Source: Rallus limicola
Lineage: Eukaryota; Chordata; Aves; Gruiformes; Rallidae
NCBI GenBank assembly: GCA_022605955.1
Contig: JAKCOZ010000003.1
Span: 43,178,761-43,242,760, forward strand
Length of the DNA: 64,000 bases
Direction of reading: 5' to 3'
The notes beneath the pieces were generated by a model, which was not told the DNA's origin, searched no databases, and saw nothing but the letters and a program-made list of their open reading frames with translations. A program made the translations under genes and the position numbers. Of this stretch, positions 50,239-60,300 are shown piece by piece; positions within the stretch are counted from its first letter, which is position 1; each line of letters opens with the position of its first letter.

Positions 50239-50279
50239 AAGGAAGGTTTGGCTCATATTAAGGAAGGTTTGGCTTATAT
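50239..50279. repeat. Two-copy 21-bp tandem repeat
   Basis: AAGGAAGGTTTGGCTCATAT at 50239 is followed directly by AAGGAAGGTTTGGCTTATAT at 50260. One substitution separates the copies. Confidence 0.85.
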
Positions 50280-51473
50280 CTTTGCAAATGTTTTAATTTT
50301 ATTTTTTTCAGTGCCAGGTAAACATTCATTTTCTCATAAATGTATTAATCAGAGAGAAAAAAAAATATCATCTAGGTCTATGATCACTATGACTTTAGTG
50401 AAGATTGTCTACGCAGCTGCAGTTATGTCAGAGTTATGATTTAAAATGGCAAGGGAAGAGCATAGTCTAAATAGAAATTAGACTTTATCAGCTCAAGAGT
50501 AAAGCAATACAGGCATCCAATCCCACTGCTTGAGGACAGAGGAACAAGAGAAAAAAAATCTTTTGTATCAGTGTTCAGAATTTAGGTATGATGATTTTTG
50601 AAGGATTCATTCCTACCCTCCCCTATGCAGTGTACTAAAAAGCAGATCTAACAGAGGTCAAAACAAACTTTTACTTTGCTTGGTAGTGCTTTCACACACA
50701 GTTTGAAGTTAAGCAAGTGCTCACAGTGCTCAGTCAAGGCCAAGACATCACTGTCCATCTCTTAACACACTATAGCCTGCATTACATAGCCACGATGTTT
50801 TGCTCCAAGTGACTGCATCCTTATTCCACCAAGTCAGGCAATTTCTGCATGAGCCTTTCTGGCCTCACAACACAGGACAGTCTCTGCCTATTTCCACTGC
50901 TGCAAAAACTATTTTGGAAAGAAAAACGTTCACCATGGTGACGGTGTTCCAACAGAAAGGCTGCAGAGCCAGTATAGCTCTGGCATCTTGTGTTGCTAAA
51001 GGAGTCTATCAGGTTCAATTCCTCTGGCAGGGGGCACCGATTTGGAACAGCAGTGTGGAAATGAATATGCTTTCCTGCTTTCAGTTTAATCAATGTTGTT
51101 GGGTGAGAAAACAAATACCTCTTTATCACAGCCTGAACTAGACTCTCCTCTCCTTCCTCCTTTCTTCACACAGTGAAAAAAAAAATAGGTTAAAAACCAG
51201 CACATTTAGAAATCTTCCAGAAAGAAAAATCTTCACCTGTCAACTTTCTACTCCCTAAACAGACTAAACAGCTACTGTAATCACTGGGTTACAGTCAGTC
51301 AGACAAATACAGCAGGGAAACACACAGCCACTGTGACTGAGACACAGCAACAGGATGAAGCCATACCCCAATGAGCTAAGAGCTGTCTTTAGGGGAGGTG
51401 GTGGCACGAGGCTTCCCTCATCAACTGTTCTCACACACAGCCCCTTCTGTAAAGGGGAGCCAGCTGCTGAGTG

Positions 51474-51479
51474 TACTGC
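51474..51479. repeat. Target-site duplication TACTGC (left copy)
   Basis: TACTGC directly precedes the LTR terminus TGCCAGAGAAG and recurs directly after the other terminus at 51870-51875. Six bp is the duplication length of alpharetroviruses and related class II ERVs. Confidence 0.7.
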
Positions 51480-51869
51480 TGCCAGAGAAGAAGTTTTGCG
51501 GGACTCAGCTTGGATCAATGTGATCAAATGCTGAGCTCATTTATTGAAACACACACAGAGCTTATATAGGTTTCTATATCAGTCCCTGAGTTACATTATA
51601 TTGCTATTGGTTAGATGCTCTGTTCACCCACCTTACATGCCTCTCACTATTGTCACGGCTACACAGTCACATTGTTCCTTTTTAAGGCAGCTGTTAACAT
51701 TCTTGCAGTTTCTTATCTTGTTCTCAGACTTCTGGTCTTCTCCTACTGCATTCCAATTGTTCCTTAACATATCTTCACTTGACCCCCAGGCCTGATTTTA
51801 TGGGAGTCAAACCGTGTGGCAATAAATATGGGTAGGTCATGAACCCACTCCTTTCATTACATTGCTACA
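51480..51869 (-). mobile_element. Solo alpharetrovirus-like (class II) ERV LTR, 390 bp
   Basis: Read on the minus strand this is a compact retroviral LTR. It begins TGTAGCAATGTAATG (51869), has a CCAAT box (complement of ATTGG at 51606-51610), a TATATAAG box (51562-51568), AATAAA about 17 bp further on (51540-51545), then a GCATTTGATCACATTGATCC segment, and ends CTTCTTCTCTGGCA (51480). A TATA box followed almost at once by AATAAA, with a short R holding CATTTGACC...CACATTG-like sequence, is the layout of avian alpharetrovirus LTRs, as is the TGTAG start. A 6-bp direct repeat TACTGC flanks both ends. No primer-binding site or coding region follows, so it is a solo LTR. The element is non-coding here. 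The class call rests on architecture and should be checked against an avian LTR library. Confidence 0.8.
51540..51568 (-). promoter_or_regulatory. LTR core promoter: TATA box and poly(A) signal
   Basis: On the minus strand TATATAA (51568-51562) is followed by AATAAA (51545-51540). In this LTR class transcription would start shortly after the poly(A) signal, so the signal lies in U3 for the 5' LTR. Activity in this copy is unknown. Confidence 0.6.
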
Positions 51870-51875
51870 TACTGC
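51870..51875. repeat. Target-site duplication TACTGC (right copy)
   Basis: Matches 51474-51479. The next six bases (TGCCAG) also equal the first six of the LTR as read on +, making a 12-bp direct repeat overall. I take the 6-bp reading because it leaves TG...CA ends. Confidence 0.65.
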
Positions 51876-52479
51876 TGCCAGGGATATCTCAATACCTGGA
51901 GGGCTGGCATCAGCACAGAGAGGAGGGACCTTGCCCGCTCCAGAGGATAGTGCCTGGGGAACAGGGGACTGGTTGTATTATGCTTTGCTAGGACTGTGCT
52001 ATGGAGGTGTGGTGCAAATAGGCGCCCAGATCTTCCTTAACACAGAGCCAGTAATGAAATTCTTGGGACAGGGAGAATCCTTGTGACAGATGCATTAGGC
52101 CATCTCTGCAAGAAACAATGTGTACAAAAAAGGGATCCAATGAACACAAGTTTGACAGCACAGCTGAGCCCATGGGAGTCAGATTTTCTTCTAATTTTGT
52201 ACATATGCTCCTCAGCAGAGATTTTCGGGTGATCTAAGAGCTTAAACACCTGTACTTAGTATCATGGTTTTGGTTTGTGTCTTCCACTTACACAACCAGA
52301 GCAGAGTGATATAAGCTAGAGTTATTTTATTAGGGGAAAATATTTCAGCCAAGTGAAGTGTCACTGAATTGACACTTCAAAAAAGTAATTTCAGCTGCAG
52401 CTCCCTTACAAATGCATGATTAAATAAATATTTGATGAGGTGATTTTACCACTACAACTGGCATTCAGAAACTGGGGAC
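51876..52479. other. Unidentified sequence between solo LTR and CR1
   Basis: No gene recognised. It is moderately GC-rich to about 52080, then AT-rich. It may include degraded older repeat sequence, but I cannot name a family. Confidence 0.45.
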
Positions 52480-52856
52480 CCAGAGACCAGGGAGAAGGTC
52501 TGGAACAAGACTCATCTCCAGTGGAAGAGAATCAGGTTAGAGAATGATAAAGGAAACTGGACATACTTAGGATCATCGGTCCCGATGAGATGTGCCCAAA
52601 AGTGTTGGAGCTACTTTGATGTCACTGTGAGGCCATGCTTGCTAATTTCTGATCTGTCGTGGCAAATGGGAGAAGTGCTGGAGGACTGGGCTAAAGCACA
52701 TGCCACTCATATCTTCAAAAAGGGCAAGAAGGAAGACACAGAGAACTACACCAGTCAGCCTCACCTCAACCCTTGGGAATATAATGGAGCAGCTTATCCT
52801 GGAGAGCAATTCCAGGCTCACGAAGAGCAAGACTGTGGTGATTTGGAATAGTCAGC
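52480..52856 (+). mobile_element. CR1 LINE ORF2 fragment, left part (split by LTR)
   Basis: The + strand follows the CR1 ORF2 linker and N-terminal RT region: AGACCAGGGAGAAGGTCTGG, AGAGAATCAGGTTAGAGAA and CGGTCCCGATGAGATG. A frame at 52585-52851 still reads MGEVLEDWAKA...IFKKGKKEDTENY, matching the CR1 RT N-terminal block (GEVPEDWRKA...FKKGKKEDPGNYRP type). It stops at GGAATAGTCAGC, where the 1.2-kb LTR begins, and resumes at 54079. Confidence 0.88.
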
Positions 52857-53432
52857 TGTGGTGGTTTGGCCCTGGCTAGAGGCCAGATGCCCACCAAGCC
52901 GCTCGCTCACTCCCCCCTTCAGCTGAAATGGGGATAAAATATATGTCTGGAGGCTTAGACCCTGAGATAAGGACAGAGGGATCACTCTGCAATTAGTGCA
53001 ATGGGCAAAACAGACTCAGCACAGAATAAAAGAAAAAGGTGATTTATTACTACTACAACAACACACCCCGTGAACCAGAATCAGGTAATAAGAAGTGTGT
53101 CCAGGTCTTAAAGCACATTCCCCCCACCCCTTCCCTTCTTAGCAGACTCAAATTCAATCATGATTTTCCTCCCTTCTTCACCCCCAACATGGTGCGGGGA
53201 GGGGCAGGGAATGGAGAGTGAGGTTCCGGTGGTACAAGCTGCTTTCCTTCCCCAGATCTTAACCCTTATGCTTCCCCCCACCCCTCACCTCTTTGCACTC
53301 TTAGCTTTAATCATCAATTTCACTCCCTTCTTCCCTCCTGTCGCAGCATCAGGAGGGGCAGGGAATGGGAAGTGGGGGGGGGTTTCAGTCCATTCTGCCC
53401 AAGCTGTCTTCTGTCTCAGCTGAGGGGTGGGC

Positions 53433-53477
<45 letters not shown>

Positions 53478-54078
53478 CCCTTGCGGCACCGTGGGGTCCC
53501 ACCCACGCCAGAGTCATATCCACGAACTTCTGCAGCGTGAGTCCTCTCCATCGGGGAGTCATCTCCTCACCACAGGCCTCTCAGCAGGACTCCCTTCTGC
53601 AGGGGTCTGACATTCAGGCCCAGACTCCCCCAGCCTGGTTCCCCGCAAAGTCACAAGTCCCCCGGCAAACCTGCTGAGGCGTGGATCAATCTCTTCACAG
53701 GCGTGGATCAATCTCTGCTCCCCATCCTCATCCATGGGCTGCAAGGGAAAACCCACTTCACTATGGTCTTCTCCATGAGCTGCAGGGGAATCTCTCTTTC
53801 CTCATTCTTCCCCCCCCTACTTTGAGCCTGGCCTTGGTGTCCACACAGGTTGTTGCATTTCTCACTCCATCTCCAGTGGCAAAATGCATCTGCCTGAAGT
53901 TTTGTTTCTCCTATAAGTGATTCACAGAGGCGCTGTGACCATCTCTGATTGGCTCAGCCCTGGTCAGCAGCAACTTTGGCCTTGAATATGCTGATATTTA
54001 CTTTCTGGGGCTTGCAGAAAGCTGTAACTGCTGCTTGCAAAAGCCGTCTCAGCAGCAGAGCTACACAAAACTGCAACA
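52857..54078 (-). mobile_element. Solo ERV LTR, about 1.2 kb (copy 2), inserted in a CR1
   Basis: Same family as 35408-36627: it begins TGTGGTGGTTTGGCCCTGG and ends CTACACAAAACTGCAACA, with the internal 150-bp duplication (about 53124-53420) and the CACGAACTTCTGCAGCGT block. Orientation matches copy 1 (minus inferred as sense from AATAAA and U5-like end). It sits within a CR1 ORF2. The flanks lack a clean duplication: TCAGC on the left, GCAAC on the right. By comparison with the CR1 consensus about 28-30 bp of CR1 are missing at the junction. Two changes are private to this copy: an (AC)20 expansion and a repeated GCGTGGATCAATCTCT at 53683-53720. Frames inside are not genes. Confidence 0.88.
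53436..53475. repeat. (AC)20 microsatellite inside LTR copy 2
   Basis: Forty nt of perfect AC repeat. LTR copy 1 has only CCACATACACACTTCC at the matching place (about 35970-35986), so the tract expanded after the family's spread, on this copy or its lineage. Confidence 0.95.
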
Positions 54079-54245
54079 GCAACCAATCTGATAGCTTTCT
54101 ACAAAGAAGTCACTGGCTTGGTAGATGGGGGCCAGAGTGGGAAGAGTGGTGCTTTGTTTACCTGGACTTCAGTAAGGCTTTTCAAGTATGTCCCATAAGA
54201 TCCCAGTGGAGAGTCTATCAAGTATGGTCTGGATAAGCCTACTGT
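54079..54245 (+). mobile_element. CR1 LINE ORF2 fragment, right part (split by LTR)
   Basis: Directly after the LTR, ACCAATCTGATAGCTTTCTA and AAAGAAGTCACTGGCTTGG continue the CR1 RT frame, followed by a peptide VYLDFSKAF that is the CR1 motif A region. It fades after GTATGGTCTGGATAAGCC. The rest of RT and the CR1 3' UTR are missing, unusual because CR1 copies normally keep the 3' end. A later deletion is the likely reason. Confidence 0.85.
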
Positions 54246-57200
54246 CCTTTTGAGTCTGTAACACATCACATACATTCCAAACACAGTGGTGTAGGATTGA
54301 GCCTGTTCTGCTGAACCAAAAAAGAAACAGGCAGGAAATTCTCCACAGGATTTGGTGCACATCACAAGGCTAACAGCATCCTCCTTCAAAGCTGTGAAAC
54401 ACCCTCCTCCAAGTACAGGAAAAGCAGGAAATTCAGGCTGAAGCAGGGCTGCCACCTGAGCAGGACATCCACAGGTGGCAGGTCGTGAGGACCTCTGTCC
54501 CAGCCTTTTCCTCTACCACTGATGCTCCGTGTGACACCTAGTGATTTACCACATCCTCATGTCCCTCCCTTGGCCTCCCCCAAACAAATACTGCCTTCTG
54601 TGCTTCTGGGTTCACAGTCTCTTGCATGAGCCCTGCACAGCTTCAAAGCACAACTGAGTCTGTAGCTGCTGTCATATTAAGTAGGAGTGTAACCATGGAA
54701 GAGGGGAAAAAAAAAAAAAAGAAAGAGAGGAAAAAAAAAAGGACGAAAAGTCCAGTGGCTTGCTCACCCATGAAAACAAGCAGGAGTGTAAAAAAAGCAT
54801 GCCATAAAATTCAAACTGACAGGATACTAGAGATCCTCATATAAAACAAGCACATGCAGTTTGTGTATGTTTTAAGTAAATGCAAAGTAAATACTGTTTC
54901 TCAAGCCATCCAACATGTTGGGAATTGCTATGTCTTTCCAGATAAACTTATACCTTATAAATAAAAGTAGAGTCTATTTGAAGCTGGAGAGTGAGGCAGG
55001 TGGGTTTGTGCTAGCTGAAGGAAAATGGGGAGGCCTACCATAGAAGGCACTCTCCTCAGAAACCTCCTCTCTCTGTGTTTGTTCTGCTGTCCAGGTCAGA
55101 GCCTTAGCACTGTAGGAGAAAACAGGCTTCCCTTTCCGTGAATTTATTACTTTAATACTACTGTAATACAAGCAACATCTTAAAGCTGAGGAAGGAGGAC
55201 TTCACTTATCCTACAGCTTTAACCACGCGGGCACACCTCTATACCTTATCACTGCCTTTCTGAAGCCCAGGGGAGGCATATGCAAGAAGCTGGCACTAGG
55301 ATCACAGCTGGAGAAATTCACTGCTCTTCTCTGATGTTCCCTACACTGAGATCACATCACTGAAACACATTAGACTGACATCTTGCCCCAGGGTTCCTGA
55401 GCCAGCCAACCTCCTCTTTTCACATTAGACCACTTAAAATAGTATCATATCTCTCTGCTGGAAGGCATCTTTCCACATATATCACCACATTATTTCTTAA
55501 GAAGCAGCAGCAAAATACCTCTTTCAACTGTGCAGAATACAATTCACAGGCATCTTCCTCAGGGTGCAAGATCTCCAGCACAAGCTAACTCTCTTTCTCA
55601 CTGGCTCTGTTTGGTCCCACCATGCCAGAGATTCAGTGAAATTTTTTAACACTTCTACTCCTTTAGAAGACCAGGCAATATTTGCTGTCTTTTTCCTCCA
55701 CCCTGAATTTGAGGCAGGCAAGCAATTTTAAGTCACAGAGCTACTATCCACTATCTAGATTTTTCAGCTGACACTTATGGACTGTGAAAATTTGATCAAT
55801 CCAGCCTGCAAGCAGTGCACAGGAGTAGCTACTTCTGCTTGAGTCTAGATGCCACTAGTACAAGAGCTGCCCCAGCTTCCCATTTTCTGCAGACCAGCTG
55901 AAAGTGCAGGAGATGGTATCTGCCTGTTTAGCTGCCAGCTTTGACAAAACTGGCTTGCCAGGAATCCCAGGTATGAGCCACAATCTGTGGAAATGTGATC
56001 CGTGTAGTCTGCATACTTGCATCCCACCAGCATCTTTCATAATTAAAGTGCACAAAGGTTGACTTTCTTAGTGTTTCTCACAGCAACAAAAATATTTCCA
56101 CTAGAAAATCTAAGTCAAAACAGAGTACAGTTTAACACTTTTAGCACTTTAAACACATCTATTTTGTAAAGATACTTTAATAATGAAGAGAACCTGATCT
56201 GATCAAACAGATCTGATTCAAACTCTTCCCTCCCTAAGCAACCAAACGTAATTGGTGGTTGTAAAGGAAAGCTTGAGATTCCAAAATTATTCTGAACTAG
56301 AGCCTTACAGAGTTACTGGGAAAAGAACCTAAAAAGCTGGTCTCTTGATCACCGAAGATTTTTGCATCGGAAACATCTAATAACACATGAAACTGCTTGC
56401 ATCAGTGTGGTGGCATTGGCGAGTTTATAAAGTGCCACATCGTACAGCAGTGAATGCCCAGCATTGATTCAGACATTCTGACTTCAAATCATCCTCTGCC
56501 TAGGCTCAGGAACATGCTTGGGAGAACTCCAGCAGTCCTCAGCTGCCTACATATCTACTGCAAGAACCATGCATCAAATGGATCTCGGCAACACCTGAAA
56601 CCTGCCAGGGGCCAAACATAAGATGAGAGAGATGTGCTTGTTCATTCTGCAGCCATCACTTTTCTCCGGGTGGATTCTGCCATGCTTCTCAAGGTCTTCC
56701 TTTGCAGTCACCCTCTGAGAAGCCCCAAGAGTCCATGTAGCGTTATGGAAGAATTGCAGAGCTTTCCATTCTGACTGTAAGAACAAGCTGGAAGAAGCTG
56801 TCAGTCATTTCTGGCTTGCATAACGGACACTCTGGTAGAACTAAACTGAGATATTCTCTTTTATTCCTCCCCCTCTCCTCTTTTCAACTGTTTCTTATTA
56901 GACTCATTAGGCATATTAAAATTCTGGACATTTCCATCATTTTCCCAATTGATTTTTGGATTAATCTGTCCACAGCATTGAATCCCAATCTAATGCATCT
57001 TGTACTGTATGTATTTATTAGGTATTTCAAAAAGTGAAAAGTATTGTTCCACTGGCTTAAAAAGCTTGATGAAAAAAACAAAGAAAGTTAAGTTAAAATA
57101 TATAACTGCAGATTGGACATCCAAACCTCATAAATATATGAAGTCCATGACAAACTTGGCAGACAGTCATCTGTTGTGTAAATTAAAGTGCTAAGAGCAA

Positions 57201-57314
57201 CCTGGATGTAAAGTAATTAAGCACATCCATAGGCAGGACTGGGTCCACAGATGTGTAAATGGCAAGACTCGCAGCTGGTACAAACAGTGCAGTCTGAGTG
57301 ACTTTTCTGCACTT
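54246..57314. other. Unique non-coding DNA with purine tract
   Basis: No gene recognised. It includes an A/G-only tract at about 54697-54743. A 118-codon minus frame at 54099-54455 starts here and runs into the CR1 remnant; it has no host-gene motif. Confidence 0.5.
54697..54743. repeat. Poly-purine, A-rich tract
   Basis: Two A runs (14 and 10 nt) separated by GAAAGAGAGG, purines only. It yields a Lys-rich chance frame. Confidence 0.85.
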
Positions 57315-57382
57315 GAATCACAGAGTTGTAGGGGTTGGAAGGGACCTCAAGAGATCATCAAGTCCAACCCCCAAAGCCATTT
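57315..57382 (-). mobile_element. CR1 3' tail fragment
   Basis: GAATCACAGAGTTGTAGGGG, TTGGAAGGGACCTCAAGAGA and TCATCAAGTCCAACCCCC are the reversed CR1 3' end, so the element reads on the minus strand with its tail at 57315. It is close to consensus, suggesting a comparatively young but extremely truncated insertion. Further match beyond 57382 is doubtful. Confidence 0.85.
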
Positions 57383-60300
57383 GACAATTGTTTAAAGACC
57401 TCATGTAAACTGTCTTTACTAACATGTGGCAACACTCAGGATATCCACACCCAGGGAGTCAGTTTTATTTTACAACTGAAGAGCTGATGACATTTAAGGT
57501 CATTTAATTCATAGAAACTCCATGAGTAAATCAAGAAAGGTTTGAGCAGACTATGCCATCTGGCACATATCCCCAGTTGCCACAAACTCATTAACCCCAC
57601 AATTAACTTGTACTGGGTGGGAGCAGAAAAAAGATCAGAGTTACAGTTTGTGAATGTAAAAATAGGAAAAACAGACAGCTACAGAAGAAATCAGAGCCCC
57701 ACTGCAATCAATGATGCAAGCTGACCACATGTAAACCCAAACAGTACCTGTTAGAATGTTACTTTGGTTTTTAGTTTCATAATCTGCTGCATCATCATGG
57801 GAGCTCTGGCAATGTAGCATAGTGTGCTAACAGTGCTATTTTATTAGCAAGCTATTAAGGTGCCCCAACGGCAGAAGAAATATTAAACAAATTGATTAAA
57901 GGCCACATTCTCTAAGTGGCAACATTATTACTATAGAATATTTCTATGTATCAGAGTTGTGTAGTATTACATCTCCATTAAAGTTATATAAAGACTATAT
58001 GTATTTTCATCCTTTTGATAGAAAAAGATGCATACTGAAGCTCCGAGTATTAAAAACAGTCTCAGCAACCAACAGAAAATCACTTCTGGATGTTAAAAGA
58101 CAACTGAAAAAGGCACTTTAGGAAGGTTACTTTGTTTTAATTTTCACATCCTTATAGTTTTAATTGAAAAAAAAAAAATTAAAAAAGGAGGTCTCATGCT
58201 TGGCCAACGTAAATCCTCGAAGATTCACGGATTTGTGGAAATTTGGAAACTGTAACAAAAGTAAGATAACAAGTATGGGTCCTGTTTTCAAAGTCCTTAC
58301 TGGGCATCTGCAGCCAGATACTACGAATCCGAGCAGCGGGCCTGCTCAAACATTGGTTTGGACAATCTACAGCCATTATTACATCTTTTGTAAAACTGTA
58401 CTGTTTTATACTACATGAGGCCTCTATTCTTACTTTCCTGCTATCTCCACAGTAATGTCACGATCTCAGTGAATTGCAATACTTGCTACTTGCACTAATC
58501 ACTGTGAAGAGACCAAAAGCATCTTAGAACCTACTGGGATGCCCTATTTGGGAAATTGCTAAAGTGCACTTATTCAGGATAATTGTTTTTAGTTATGACT
58601 TAACAGCAACCATTTTTAGAAATGGATTTTTTTTAATAAAAAATCTTTTATGAGAGTTAGAACAGAGTCAATTCATGAGGCTGTAAAGGAAACTGGCAAT
58701 CGAATCCCTAAGACAGGTGTGAGATTCTCAAAACTATGTCCCCCCATCCTGAATGGCAACACTATCAATAACTTACAAGCCTTATAACACTGGGACACTT
58801 TCAAATGTATTTCATTCTGTAGGCATACAGTGGAATTCATAAATGTTTTACATGCACTCACATCCAAGGACATATTCTGTAATCACGTGCTCATTGTCTC
58901 CAAAGAAGGGTTTGTCTTTTGGCTTATTGCGAAAAGCTGTGTCTGCCAGCGGTACTGAATACTCAGATTCTCACAAGGCTTCAAGAGTTTTTAGTTCATT
59001 AATTTTGTGAGGGCTCTACCTCTGCATTCAGTCACAGCTTCGTGTTGTTACTTGTACATAACGGGCATTAAGCATGCTATCTATACCCACCCTTTGAAAC
59101 TGAAACAAACTTCTTTTAAAACTTGTCTCAAACACCCAATGATTGCTGTATCCCTTTAAAACTACATTCCAGCTGTTGGGAGAAAACATTTAGTAAGGGA
59201 TAGATTCAAAGACTGGCACTCGTCACATAGAGCTTGATCCCACCTAATTCAGGCAGCAGAACACACTGCCTGGTATGCACAGAGCCCACTGGAGACATTC
59301 CACACCTCAGGAGTATGCACAACCATGACCCAAATGCAATTTACAGCTGCCCTTAACAAAGACAAAGGAAAATGCTGGAAGGCCTAACCTCAGAACAATT
59401 CACCACACCTTCAGGCTGAGTACAAAACAAGATACAGTAGTGTAGAATGGAAAACTGATGCTCTGGGCACTCTTACTTTCATCCAGGATCCTGAGCAGTG
59501 GCAGATAAGTAAAAAAATGTTTGGTGTAGGAAGACCTAGTCCAGTGTTACAACTCTCAACAGCTGTTTGGTTCTTTACTTCCATGCCCATGCGAGAATAT
59601 AATAATGGCAGCAGCAGGTTGGACTCAGGACTGAGATATGTCCTGCTCTCCCTCCCAAAGCATGTGCTGCGAACACTCAGCTCATCCAGATGACAAGTCG
59701 GAGCATTAGAGGCTGAGCCTGTCTGCCCCCTGACTCTGAGGAGCTCTGGCTGCCATTTCAGGTACCCAGAGTCAAGCATATGTCCTTTTTCCCTGTCTGT
59801 CTGAGGAGTGACTAAGCTTAGTGTGAAATGAGGAAATATCACGCTTCCTACAGAGCTCAATGACAGGAGGTCCAACCCTTTAATTGCACCAGATTGCGAT
59901 GAGCTTTAAGACAGCAGCTTGGTAATTAATGTCAAAAGTATTGCCAAGACATGGTGCCTGTGCACCAGGACTTAGAGAAAACAGGGGGTGGTAAAAGGGT
60001 TGACCTGTACTATCTTCTCAGGATGCCTCTGTTTTGACACATTTCTCCATTAGCCCGAAGTACAGTTTGAACTTGCTTTGAAATCTAGTGATGAACCTCC
60101 TCCAGAACTGATGGCATGGGATAGCACCCACGCTCAATGCACACAAGGGGTTTCCAAGGTTTTCCCTCTCCTTCAGTATATGGGAGCACTGTGATGCAAA
60201 TTAAAGCAGCAGGTCTAATGTGGGCATCAGGTTAGTCTACCTGGCCTTGAATTAATGCATGAGTTTAACATGCAAGGTGTCAGCTTCACAAGACTACATG

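Larger units (their letters stand above)
46974..51473. other. Unique non-coding DNA with small tandem duplications
   Basis: About 4.5 kb without a recognised gene. It contains two slippage duplications (49050-49095 and 50239-50279, listed separately). A 143-codon + frame at 48744-49175 spans one of them and shows no domain. Confidence 0.5.

Noticed and set aside
35408..54078. A single provirus bounded by the two 1.2-kb LTRs
   Set aside because: The first LTR has its own GATGC duplication, the flanks differ, the second interrupts a CR1, and the 16 kb between them contains CR1 and other LTRs but no recognisable proviral genes.
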